Origin: DTHT01 sp037444625
GTDB lineage: Bacteria; Acidobacteriota; Terriglobia; Bryobacterales; Bryobacteraceae
DNA: 64,000 nucleotides
NCBI GenBank assembly: GCA_037444625.1
Contig: JBBIMA010000009.1
Location: 23,741-87,740 of the forward strand
Reading direction: 5' to 3'
Within the stretch, counting starts at the first letter, position 1. Every line of letters begins with the position of its first letter. This document shows, piece by piece, positions 25,526-33,045 of this stretch. Position numbers and translations under genes: made by a program. The notes under the pieces were generated by a model that made no database searches, was not told where the DNA came from, and worked only from the letters and a program-made list of their open reading frames with translations.

Positions 25526-26428
25526 ATGCAACGCCCCACCGCCTCGCTGATGTTGAATCTGTTCGACGGCGACCGGCAACCGCTCTCTCCCGCCTGGCGC
25601 GTGCTCGTCCGCTTGCGGGACGGCGTCGGCCGCACGGTTTCCGCCAAGTATCACCGGGCGCCCTCGATCTACTTCGCCCGCCTGCCCTGCTACGACAACT
25701 TCCGCGACAACTACACCGTGGTGGCGTCGGCGCCGGGCCGCATGACGTCCGGTCAAAGCGGCGTGCGGCTCCGCCCGGCGGCGACCACTTCCCTGGACCT
25801 GATGCTGCCCTTGCGGGAGGCGGCGTTCAACTTTCGAGCCGCCCGCTGGGAGGCGCTCGCCCGTAGTCGTCCCCGCTGGGCGGAGTTGCTCGAGCGCACG
25901 CATTACGAGGCTCTGATGGAGCAGGTCCCCGGCGCCGCGGCCGGCCTGCTGAACCTGCTGACCGCGCTCGAACAGACGCCGCTGGCGGAGGGCGCCGCCC
26001 TGGACTACTTCACCGAGCTGATTTGGGATCCGCCGCCCGCGCCGGACCGTTTCTTCGCCTGGGCCCGCGCGGAATTGCTCGATCGGATGCCGGCCGCGGT
26101 TCAGGCCGGCGTCTTCGCCGTCAGCCTGCTGCCCGGTCTGCTGCATCCGGGGGCCACCGCCAGCTTCAAGGAAACGCGCTTTCCGGTCGCCAACCTGCAA
26201 CTGACCTTTCACGCCCATGAACGCCGGCAAGTACGCGGCTTCGACTGCGTGAAAGTCGAGCCGGACATGGACTACTACCGCGACCCGGCCGCCCACGGCC
26301 TGCTGGAAGTGTTGCCCAACAACCTGCTGAACCGCAGGACCGATCCCCGCACGATCTACATGCTGCGCTGGATGGCGACCCGGCGGAGCGGAGCGCCCGA
26401 GTTCGCCCCGCCTTACACGCTGGGCTGA
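25526..26428 (+). CDS. Hypothetical protein
   Basis: I do not recognise this 300-residue protein. It has no signal peptide and no membrane helix. The first ~95 residues are beta-rich (LSPAWRVLVRLRDGVG, YTVVASAPGRMTSGQSG), resembling a small beta-sandwich. The middle (about 95-190) is helical, and the end (residues 190-300) is mixed with SFKETRFPVANLQLTFHA and FDCVKVEPDMDYYRD. The start has GGGAGCG just before the ATG. It is preceded by a terminator-like hairpin, so it is probably a separate unit, and converges on recJ with a 16-base overlap. A family-specific acidobacterial protein is likely. Confidence 0.75.
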   Translation: MQRPTASLMLNLFDGDRQPLSPAWRVLVRLRDGVGRTVSAKYHRAPSIYFARLPCYDNFRDNYTVVASAPGRMTSGQSGVRLRPAATTSLDLMLPLREAAFNFRAARWEALARSRPRWAELLERTHYEALMEQVPGAAAGLLNLLTALEQTPLAEGAALDYFTELIWDPPPAPDRFFAWARAELLDRMPAAVQAGVFAVSLLPGLLHPGATASFKETRFPVANLQLTFHAHERRQVRGFDCVKVEPDMDYYRDPAAHGLLEVLPNNLLNRRTDPRTIYMLRWMATRRSGAPEFAPPYTLG

Positions 26429-28167
26429 GCCGGGCGGACGTCCTGAAGCACGACGGACCAGCCCGGGCGGCCGCGCTGGGCGCTGTAGGAATCCGGCTCA
26501 AAAGTTACGGCGGCGTCCACCCGCGCTCCGGGCGTCAGTTCCGAAGCGCGCTCGGCGAAGCCCCAGGCCTTCAACGTCAGCACGCGCTCGCCCTGGCGCA
26601 GGCAGACCCTCAAGTGGCGCTCCTTGAAGACCGCCGGCGGCGCAGCCACCTGGGCGGCCGAGATCAGCAAACGGGGCGGGGGATTGCCGAAGCCGAAGGG
26701 CGCCAGGCGAAGCAGATCGGCCGCCGCCTGCTCGTTGAGTTCGCTCAAGCCGAGCGGGGCGTCCAGTTCGAGTTCGGGCTGAAAGTCCTCCGGCTTCAGG
26801 CGGGCGGCGGCGTAAGCGTTCAGCCGGCGGCGGAATTCCTCGACCTGCTCGGCCCGTAAAGTGACGCCGGCCGCCTGGCGGTGGCCGCCGTAGCGCAGGA
26901 ATAATTCGGGCATCGCCTCGAGCGCTTCGAGCAAGTGGAAGGCGGGAATGCTGCGCCCGGATCCTTGGGCCAGGCCCTGGGCGGGATCCTCACCCAGCAC
27001 GAAGACCGGACGGTGGAAGCGCTCGACCAGCCGGCCGGCCACGATCCCTACCACGCCGCGGTGGAACTGCGGCCCGGAAAACACCAGCGCCGCATCGCGG
27101 TCGGTGACCGGCGCTCGCAGGCACTCTTCCAGAATGCTGCGGATGCTCTCGGTCTCGGCGTCCTGCCGCCGGCGGTTCAAGGCCTGAAGCTGTGCGGCGA
27201 GCTCGGTAGCCCGCGCCTGGTCCTCGGTGAGCAGCAGATTCACCACTTCGATGGCGTCGGCCATGCGCCCGGCGGCGTTCAAACGGGGCGCCAGCCGGAA
27301 GGCGACCTGCTCGGCGGTGAGCGCCTCGCCTTGGGCGAAGCCGGCCACCTTGAGCAGTTCGCGCAGGCCGGGATTGCGCACCGAGCGCAGTCCCTCCAGC
27401 CCGTGCTTCACGATGATGCGGTTCTCGCCCGTCAGCGGCGCCACATCGGCCACCGTGCCGATGGCGGCCAGCTTGAGGAAGGACTCCAGCATGCGCCGGA
27501 GCTTCGAGGAGGGCCAGCCCAGCGAGGACAGCAGCGCCTGGACGAGCTTGAAGGTCACCCCGGCGGCGCACAGGTTCTTCTCCGGATAGCGGCAGCCGGG
27601 TTGACGCGGATTCAGTACGGCCAGGGCCGGGGGCGGCTCCCGGTCGGGCAGGTGGTGGTCGGCCACGATCACGTCCACGCCCAACTGGCGGGCGCGCCGG
27701 ACGGCCTCGTGGGCCCGGACTCCGGTGTCCAGGCTGAACAGCAGGCGGACGCCGTCGGCGGCGGCCCGCTCGATCGCCTCCGGATGCAGGCCGTAGCCCT
27801 CGCGCAGGCGGTGGGGCACGTAGACGGCGGCCTTGTGTCCCGCCAGCTCGATGGCCTTGCGCAGCATGACCAGCGAGGTGGCGCCGTCCACGTCGTAGTC
27901 GCCGTACAGCAGGATGGACTCGCCCGAGGCGACGGCCTGACGCAGGCGCGCCAGCGCTTCCCGCATGCCCTTCAAGGCGAAGGGATCATGCAAATCGGCC
28001 AGCGAGGCCTCCAGGAAATGCCGGGCAGCCTCGGGCTCCGTATAGCCGCGCGCCGCCAGCACGCGGGCGGCCGGAAGCGCCAGCCCCAACTCGGCCGCCA
28101 GGCGGCTCGCCCGGGCCGGATCGTGCGGCAGCATCCGCCAGCGCGCGGGGACGGCGGGCGAGCGCAT
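26413..28167 (-). CDS. recJ: Single-stranded-DNA-specific exonuclease RecJ
   Basis: The 584-residue protein is a DHH-family 5'-3' exonuclease for recombination and mismatch repair. Metal-binding motifs are DYDVDGATS (residues 90-98), SLDTGVRA, VADHHLPD and the DHHA1 motif YGGHRQAAG, followed by a C-terminal OB-like domain (LKAWGFAERASEL). The start at 28167 overlaps the stop of the upstream gene by one base (TGATG); the frame is open upstream, but that part belongs to the neighbour in another frame. Length and motif order match bacterial RecJ. Confidence 0.95.
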   Translation of the reverse strand: MRSPAVPARWRMLPHDPARASRLAAELGLALPAARVLAARGYTEPEAARHFLEASLADLHDPFALKGMREALARLRQAVASGESILLYGDYDVDGATSLVMLRKAIELAGHKAAVYVPHRLREGYGLHPEAIERAAADGVRLLFSLDTGVRAHEAVRRARQLGVDVIVADHHLPDREPPPALAVLNPRQPGCRYPEKNLCAAGVTFKLVQALLSSLGWPSSKLRRMLESFLKLAAIGTVADVAPLTGENRIIVKHGLEGLRSVRNPGLRELLKVAGFAQGEALTAEQVAFRLAPRLNAAGRMADAIEVVNLLLTEDQARATELAAQLQALNRRRQDAETESIRSILEECLRAPVTDRDAALVFSGPQFHRGVVGIVAGRLVERFHRPVFVLGEDPAQGLAQGSGRSIPAFHLLEALEAMPELFLRYGGHRQAAGVTLRAEQVEEFRRRLNAYAAARLKPEDFQPELELDAPLGLSELNEQAAADLLRLAPFGFGNPPPRLLISAAQVAAPPAVFKERHLRVCLRQGERVLTLKAWGFAERASELTPGARVDAAVTFEPDSYSAQRGRPGWSVVLQDVRPAQPSV

Positions 28168-28661
28168 CAGTTCCGCGAGAAATAGCCGCCCATCGAACCC
28201 TCGTCCTCTTCTTCTTCCCCCTCGGGCGTGGCGGCCTCGATCTCGTCCAGCACGTCCAGGTAATCTTCGTACCAGTCGGCCTCCAGGCTGAACAGGTAAA
28301 CCCGGGACTGGTAATCGAAAGACAATTCCAGCGCGCAGGTGAAACCGTCGTAAGCCCGGAGCTCGCGCAAGCGGCGCTCGATGGCCCGCCGGTCCTCGCG
28401 CGAGAGCTCGGACTCCTCCAGGCGGCCCAGCGCGCTTTCCACCATGCTCTCCGAGAAGGTGCGGGCGCCGAAAACGACCAGCCGCACGCCCACCTCCCGC
28501 GCCGCGCCCAGGAAGAGCCGGAAATCCGGAAAGTTGCGCGCATCCCAATAGACAAAAACTTCGTCCTCCACCTGGCGGGTGTAGCCGCGGTAGACCACGA
28601 AGCCTTCCGCCTGCAAATAGGCGAGGATTTCGTCTTTTAGAGCGTCAAGATTGGCAGCCAT
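28167..28661 (-). CDS. Hypothetical acidic-tailed protein upstream of recJ
   Basis: This 164-residue protein is unrecognised. It is predicted cytosolic and alpha/beta (LDALKDEILAYLQAEGFVVYRG, VFVYWDARNFPDFRLFL, VGVRLVVFGARTF), with a central charged helix (LSREDRRAIERRLRELRAY) and a strongly acidic end (EEEEDEG) before MGGYFSRN. Its ATG directly follows the stop of the aldehyde dehydrogenase gene (TAGATG) and its stop overlaps recJ, so it is transcribed with both. The acidic tail could mediate a protein contact; function cannot be assigned. Confidence 0.8.
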   Translation of the reverse strand: MAANLDALKDEILAYLQAEGFVVYRGYTRQVEDEVFVYWDARNFPDFRLFLGAAREVGVRLVVFGARTFSESMVESALGRLEESELSREDRRAIERRLRELRAYDGFTCALELSFDYQSRVYLFSLEADWYEDYLDVLDEIEAATPEGEEEEDEGSMGGYFSRN

Positions 28662-30473
28662 CTACCGTTGAGCCATCACCAGGACGTCATGTTCGAGGCC
28701 CAGATCGCGCGCTGCGGGCGTGACGATCGTCTTGGGCCCGATGTAAATCTTGCGTCCTTGCTGGATGGCGGTCCGTACGTCATTCTCGCACACGAAGTCG
28801 GCGATGGTGTTCTGGGTGGCGGGGGGGGCGGCTTCGGCCGGAGAAGGCGCCGCGGCGGGCGCCGGGCAGACGGGCGCTTGCAGAGGGCAACTGGCCGGCG
28901 CCTTGCTCCGCGAACTAAGGAAACGATCCACGACTTCGGCCGCCAGGCCGCTGAGCGCCGAGGCGGCCGGAGCCGGCGGGGCGGTCCCGGCCGGCGCCAG
29001 GCCGCGTTCCCGCAGATACTGCTCGACGGCCGCCGCCAGGGCGGCGCGGTCCAGCGCGGGGACGGCGCGCTCGGCCGCCACGGCCCTCTCCTCGTAGGGC
29101 GGCAGGGGCAAGGCTTCGGCCGCTTCGCGCACTTTCCAGGCCAGGCGCTTGACGTTGATCAAGTGCTGCGGCCCCACGTTGTCGCCCGTCGCGTTGCCGC
29201 CCATGGCCCCGCAGCCCAGGGTCATCGAGGGCATCAGCTTGGTGGTGATGCCCACCGAGCCGTGCGGCCCGGGCGTGTTCACCAGCACGCGGAAGGCCGG
29301 CATCCTCAGCCCGAACTCGCGGACGCGCGCCTCGTCCTTGGACCAGATCACGCAGGTGTGTCCCAGCCCCCCGAAGCGCAGCACCGCCTCGCAAGTCTCC
29401 AGGGCCTCGGCGAAGTCCCGCACGAACCGCAGGGCCAGCACCGGCGAGAGCTTTTCGACCGACAGCGGGTGCTCCTTGCCCACGCCCGCCAGCTCGACCG
29501 CCAGGATCGAGGTGTCGGGGGGGACCTCGAAGCCCGCCATGCGGGCCAGCTTGGTAGGGGCCTGGCCCACGCACTCCGGGTTGATCTGGAGGTTCGGCTG
29601 CACCAGCACGCGCGCCAGCGCCTGCTTCTGCCCCTCGTCGCAGAGGAAGGCCTTCTGCGCGCGCAGGGCGGCCAGCACCGGTTCGCGCAGGGACCGCTCG
29701 GCCACCAGCGTCTGCTCGCTCGAACAGACCGTGCCGTAGTCGAACGCCTTGCCTTCCACGATGCCCGCCACCGCCTCGGCCACCGGAAAACTGGTGTCCA
29801 GCAGGGCCGGCACGTTACCCGGACCGACGCCGAAGGCCGGCTTGCCGCTGGAGTAAGCGGCACGCACCATGCCGTGGCCGCCGGTGGCCAGAATCACCGC
29901 CGTGCGCTCGTGACGCATCAGGGCCTGCGTGGCCTCCAGCGTCGGCCGCGTCAGGCACTGGATCACATCTTCGGGCGCGCCGGCCGCCAGGGCCGCGCGA
30001 TAGAGCAGCTCGGCCGTCGCCTGAGTGCAGCGCACGGCCCGCGGGTGCGGGCTGATGACCACCGTGTTGCCCGCCTTGAGCGAAATCAGCGTCTTGTAAA
30101 TCACCGTCGAGGTGGGATTGGTGCAGGGCACCACGGCCGCGATCACTCCGCAGGGCACGCCCACCTCGGTGATTTTCTCTTCCGGAATCTCGCGCAGCAC
30201 CCCCACCGTCCGCATGCCCCGGATCGTGCGGGCCAGCAGATCGGCGTTCAGCAGGTTCTTGGCGATCTTGTCCTTGACGTTGCCGTAGCCGGTCTCCTCG
30301 ACCGCCATCTCCGCCAGCCTTCGCGCCTCGGCCCGGCCGGCTTCGGCCATAGCCTCGACGACGGCGTCAATCTGCGCCTGGCTGAACAGGCGGTATTTCT
30401 GGAAGGCGGCGTAGGCGCGCTGGACCTTGCTGCGCGCCTCTTCGACCGCAACCTGCTCGGAATCTTCCGGCAT
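28662..30473 (-). CDS. Microcompartment CoA-acylating aldehyde dehydrogenase with long tail
   Basis: The 603-residue protein has a PduP/EutE-like aldehyde dehydrogenase core (about 1-465) with the catalytic Cys250 in FDYGTVCSSEQ and the CoA/NAD segments VVPCTNPTSTVIYKTL and ATGGHGMVRAAYSSG. It oxidises an aldehyde to acyl-CoA. The core is followed by three extra parts: a short amphipathic helix at 474-491 (DRAALAAAVEQYLRERG), a second helix near 504-524 (LSGLAAEVVDRFLSS), and, after an Ala/Pro linker, a 49-residue end domain (VCENDVRTAIQQGRKIYIG, TPAARDLGLEHDV). The helices look like encapsulation peptides; the end domain resembles the ITP-A-R segments at the start of EutQ/EutT-type proteins. 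It lies 29 bases after the shell-protein gene. Confidence 0.9.
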   Translation of the reverse strand: MPEDSEQVAVEEARSKVQRAYAAFQKYRLFSQAQIDAVVEAMAEAGRAEARRLAEMAVEETGYGNVKDKIAKNLLNADLLARTIRGMRTVGVLREIPEEKITEVGVPCGVIAAVVPCTNPTSTVIYKTLISLKAGNTVVISPHPRAVRCTQATAELLYRAALAAGAPEDVIQCLTRPTLEATQALMRHERTAVILATGGHGMVRAAYSSGKPAFGVGPGNVPALLDTSFPVAEAVAGIVEGKAFDYGTVCSSEQTLVAERSLREPVLAALRAQKAFLCDEGQKQALARVLVQPNLQINPECVGQAPTKLARMAGFEVPPDTSILAVELAGVGKEHPLSVEKLSPVLALRFVRDFAEALETCEAVLRFGGLGHTCVIWSKDEARVREFGLRMPAFRVLVNTPGPHGSVGITTKLMPSMTLGCGAMGGNATGDNVGPQHLINVKRLAWKVREAAEALPLPPYEERAVAAERAVPALDRAALAAAVEQYLRERGLAPAGTAPPAPAASALSGLAAEVVDRFLSSRSKAPASCPLQAPVCPAPAAAPSPAEAAPPATQNTIADFVCENDVRTAIQQGRKIYIGPKTIVTPAARDLGLEHDVLVMAQR

Positions 30474-30502
30474 GACCGCTGCCTGTCAGTTCTCGCCGGC
30501 CG

Positions 30503-30784
30503 TCAGCCCTGCTTCTTGGGGCCGGGCAGGATCTTCTCGACTTCGTCGTGAGGCCGCGGGATGACGTGCACCGCGATGAGTTCTCCCACCCGCCGGGCGG
30601 CGGCCGCGCCCGCGTCGGTGGCCGCCTTGACCGCGCCCACGTCGCCGCGCACCGTCACCGTCACGTAGCCCGCCCCCACGTATTCCTTGCCCACCAGGAT
30701 CACGTTGGCGGCCTTGACCATCGCGTCGGCCGCCTCGACGGCGCCGACCAGGCCCTTGGTTTCGATCAGTCCGAGAGCTTCCAT
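30503..30784 (-). CDS. Bacterial microcompartment hexameric shell protein (BMC-H)
   Basis: The 93-residue protein is a single BMC domain closely resembling PduA/EutM: EALGLIETKGLVGAVEAADAM, the pore-loop region KEYVGAGYVTVTVRGDVGAV, KAATDAGAAAARRVGEL and the VHVIPRPHDEVEKILP end. It should form the flat hexamers of a proteinaceous organelle facet. The pore loop reads YVGAG where PduA has KIGSG, which may alter the pore. AGAGGAG lies ahead of the ATG and TATAGG/GTATAG-like sequence upstream may be its -10. It is the only shell gene in the window; pentamer (EutN/CcmL-type) genes needed to close a shell are not seen here. Confidence 0.95.
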   Translation of the reverse strand: MEALGLIETKGLVGAVEAADAMVKAANVILVGKEYVGAGYVTVTVRGDVGAVKAATDAGAAAARRVGELIAVHVIPRPHDEVEKILPGPKKQG

Positions 30785-30824
30785 CGCTCACTCCTCTGGA
30801 TGAACCTATACCCTACCACAGCCG

Positions 30825-30847
30825 CCGGCCTGATACAATCCGGCCGG
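30825..30847 (-). terminator. Hairpin between FGGY kinase and BMC-H gene
   Basis: CCGGCC (30825-30830) and GGCCGG (30842-30847) can pair across an 11-base loop, 19 bases after the kinase stop. There is no T-run. It may weakly separate kinase transcription from the shell-protein operon. Confidence 0.3.
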
Positions 30848-30865
30848 CCGATTGGGCCGCTGCGC

Positions 30866-32308
30866 TCAGATTCGCCGGAAGCGGCCCATCAACTCCTCGG
30901 CCGCAGGCGCCCACTCGGGCTCGGGCAGGATGCGCTCGGCCGTGAACCAGGCCGGGTCCGGCTCACTCAGAGCCCGGGCCTCCAGCGCGCCCCAGCACAG
31001 CAGGGCCACGCCGCGCAGGCTGGCTTCGGCGTCCCGCAGCACGAGCACCGGGCGTTGCAGTACGTTGGCGCGCAGGCGATTCCACCAGGCGTTGCGCGCC
31101 GCGCCGCCGGCCAGCGCCACCTCCCGGGCCGGCCGGTCGCGCTCGGCGCACTCCAGCACCAGCCGCTCCTGGAGCGCCACGCCCTGGAGCACGGCGTGGA
31201 TCAAGTCCGTCGGGCCGTGTTCGCCGCGCAAACCTTCGAATCCGGCCGAGAGGGTGTGATCCCAGTAGGGCGCGCGCTCCCCGTAAAGATACGGGCGGAA
31301 CAGCACCGGGGTCAGGCCGGAGCGCGACTCGACGGCGGCGAAGATTTCTTCGTAGCTGCGCTCGAGCAGGCGGGCCAGCCAGGCCAGCGAATCGCCGCCG
31401 GCTTGCGTGGGGCCGAAGTGCAAGTCCAGGCCGTGGAGATCCAGCAGGTCGGCCGGAACCAGGTAGAGGCCGTCGGCCGGCGGGGCCCCGCGCAGGCTGA
31501 GGCCGATGATTTCCGAGGTTCCGGCCAGCACGAACCCGCGCCGCTCCTGGTGCAGGGCGCCCATGGCCAGCACGCCGGCCAGCGCGTCGGACCAGCCGGC
31601 GATCACGGGCGTGCCCGCAGGCAGGCCCCACTCGGCGGCCGCCTCCGGGCGAACGCGCCCGGCGACGGCCTGCGGGGAGAGCGCCGGCGGGCTGGGCGAG
31701 AGCGGCTTGTCGAGCAGCGCCAGAAGCTCGGGATGCACGAGGCCGGTGGCCAGATCGGCCAGGCCCTTGGCGCACCAGCGGTCGGTGGCGAAGCAGCCGG
31801 TCAGTTGGGCCGCCACGTAATCCTTGGGCTGCATCACCCAGCGCGTGCGGCGCCAGATCTCCGGCCGCCGCCGCGCCATCCAAAGCAGCTTGGCGGGCGT
31901 AGCCGCCGCGCTCATGGGAAGGTCCATGCCGAACCAGCGCCGCCGCCTCTCGGCCGCCACATCCCGGTCGAGCCAGGCGGCCTCCTCGGCGGCGCGCGTG
32001 TCCTGCCAGAGGATGGCCGGAGCGACCGCGCGGCCCTCCTCGTCGGCCAGGACCAGCGTAGGGGTCTGCGTGCTGAAGCCGAGAGCCGCGATCCGCCGGC
32101 CTTCACCCGCTGCGCGGCGCGCCAGCGTGGCGATTACCTGTCGCGCGGCCTGGCAGTAATCCTCCGGGCGTTGCTCGATCAGCCCGCCCCGGGAACGCTC
32201 GACGGGATACCCGACCGCATAGGAAACCAGCCGTTCGGCGGAAGCCGAGTACAACGCGCCCCGGGCGCCGCCCGTGCCCAGATCCACCGCCAGGACCGCG
32301 TCCCGCAT
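30866..32308 (-). CDS. FGGY-family carbohydrate kinase (xylulokinase-like)
   Basis: From ATG 32308 the protein has 480 residues and shows the FGGY two-domain ASKHA fold: AVLAVDLGTGGARGALY, ALGFSTQTPTLVL, ILWQDTRAAEE, PAKLLWMARRRPEIWRRT, VIAGWSDALAGVLAMG and the C-terminal LAGGAARNAWWNRLRANVLQRPV. It phosphorylates a pentulose or related sugar. ATG 32326 is also in frame but overlaps a TATGAT hexamer. It lies upstream of the BMC-H/aldehyde dehydrogenase genes on the same strand (81-base gap), so it could supply a sugar-phosphate whose cleavage yields the aldehyde handled in the compartment. No aldolase gene is nearby. Confidence 0.9.
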   Translation of the reverse strand: MRDAVLAVDLGTGGARGALYSASAERLVSYAVGYPVERSRGGLIEQRPEDYCQAARQVIATLARRAAGEGRRIAALGFSTQTPTLVLADEEGRAVAPAILWQDTRAAEEAAWLDRDVAAERRRRWFGMDLPMSAAATPAKLLWMARRRPEIWRRTRWVMQPKDYVAAQLTGCFATDRWCAKGLADLATGLVHPELLALLDKPLSPSPPALSPQAVAGRVRPEAAAEWGLPAGTPVIAGWSDALAGVLAMGALHQERRGFVLAGTSEIIGLSLRGAPPADGLYLVPADLLDLHGLDLHFGPTQAGGDSLAWLARLLERSYEEIFAAVESRSGLTPVLFRPYLYGERAPYWDHTLSAGFEGLRGEHGPTDLIHAVLQGVALQERLVLECAERDRPAREVALAGGAARNAWWNRLRANVLQRPVLVLRDAEASLRGVALLCWGALEARALSEPDPAWFTAERILPEPEWAPAAEELMGRFRRI

Positions 32309-32321
32309 AGTAACATGGACA

Positions 32322-32329
32322 ATCATACT
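32322..32329. promoter_or_regulatory. Overlapping divergent -10 boxes (FGGY kinase / gph)
   Basis: On the minus strand TATGAT (32327-32322) lies 13 bases before the kinase ATG at 32308. On the plus strand CATACT (32324-32329) lies 18 bases before the gph ATG at 32348. The two boxes overlap, so RNA polymerase could serve only one direction at a time. No -35 boxes are clear. Confidence 0.4.
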
Positions 32330-32347
32330 CCCTGAGTCGAAGCACCC

Positions 32348-33025
32348 ATGCCTTCCCCGGGTTCGCCCGACCTTAGCTCGGTTCGCTTGCTGATTTTCGA
32401 CCTGGACGGCACTCTGATTGATTCCCGCCGGGATCTGGCCGACGCCGTCAACGCCACGCGGATGCGTTTCGGCCTGGCGCCCATCGAGGAGCGCCTGATC
32501 GCTTCCTACGTAGGCGACGGCGCCCCGGTCCTGATTCGCCGCGCCCTCGGCCCCGAGGCTTCCGAAGAGCAGCTCGCCCAGGCGCTCCAGTATTTCCTCG
32601 AGCACTACGCCGCGCACAAGCTCGACTTCACCCGGCCCTACCCGGGCGTTCCCGAAGCCCTGGAGAGCTTCGCCCGGCGCGGCCTGAAAATGGCGGTGCT
32701 GACCAACAAGCCGGTGCGCATCAGCCGCGCCATCCTCGAGGGCCTGGGCCTGGATCCCTACTTCTTCGCGGTCTACGGCGGCAACAGCTTTGCCCAGAAG
32801 AAGCCTCATCCGATCGGCGTGGAAACGCTGCTACAGGAAGCGGGCGTGGCTGCGGAATGCGCTCTGCTGGTGGGCGACAGCGCGGTGGACGTGCGCACGG
32901 CGCGCAACGCGGGTGTCAAGGCTTGCGGGGTCACCTACGGCTTTCAGCCCGAGACCCTCGAGCAGGAGCCGCCCGACCTCGTGGTGGACGGGCTGCCCGA
33001 ATTGGCCCGCTTGCTGGGCGGCTGA
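32348..33025 (+). CDS. gph: HAD phosphatase, phosphoglycolate-phosphatase type
   Basis: The 225-residue HAD enzyme has motif I FDLDGTLIDSRRDLADAV near residue 17, a helical cap, motif II in AVLTNKPVRISRAI, motif III lysine in FAQKKPHP and motif IV VGDSAVDVRTARNAG. This arrangement is that of Gph, which hydrolyses 2-phosphoglycolate, although related enzymes act on other small phosphates (e.g. pyrophosphate). A GlcD-like oxidase that could take up the glycolate product is encoded elsewhere in the window (17468-18883). It converges on the large GH42-like gene. Confidence 0.87.
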   Translation: MPSPGSPDLSSVRLLIFDLDGTLIDSRRDLADAVNATRMRFGLAPIEERLIASYVGDGAPVLIRRALGPEASEEQLAQALQYFLEHYAAHKLDFTRPYPGVPEALESFARRGLKMAVLTNKPVRISRAILEGLGLDPYFFAVYGGNSFAQKKPHPIGVETLLQEAGVAAECALLVGDSAVDVRTARNAGVKACGVTYGFQPETLEQEPPDLVVDGLPELARLLGG

Positions 33026-33045
33026 GGGCTCGATCCGAGGGCGCG

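Noticed and set aside
30832..30838. Plus-strand GATACAAT as a promoter
   Set aside because: No plus-strand gene follows; both flanking genes are on the minus strand.
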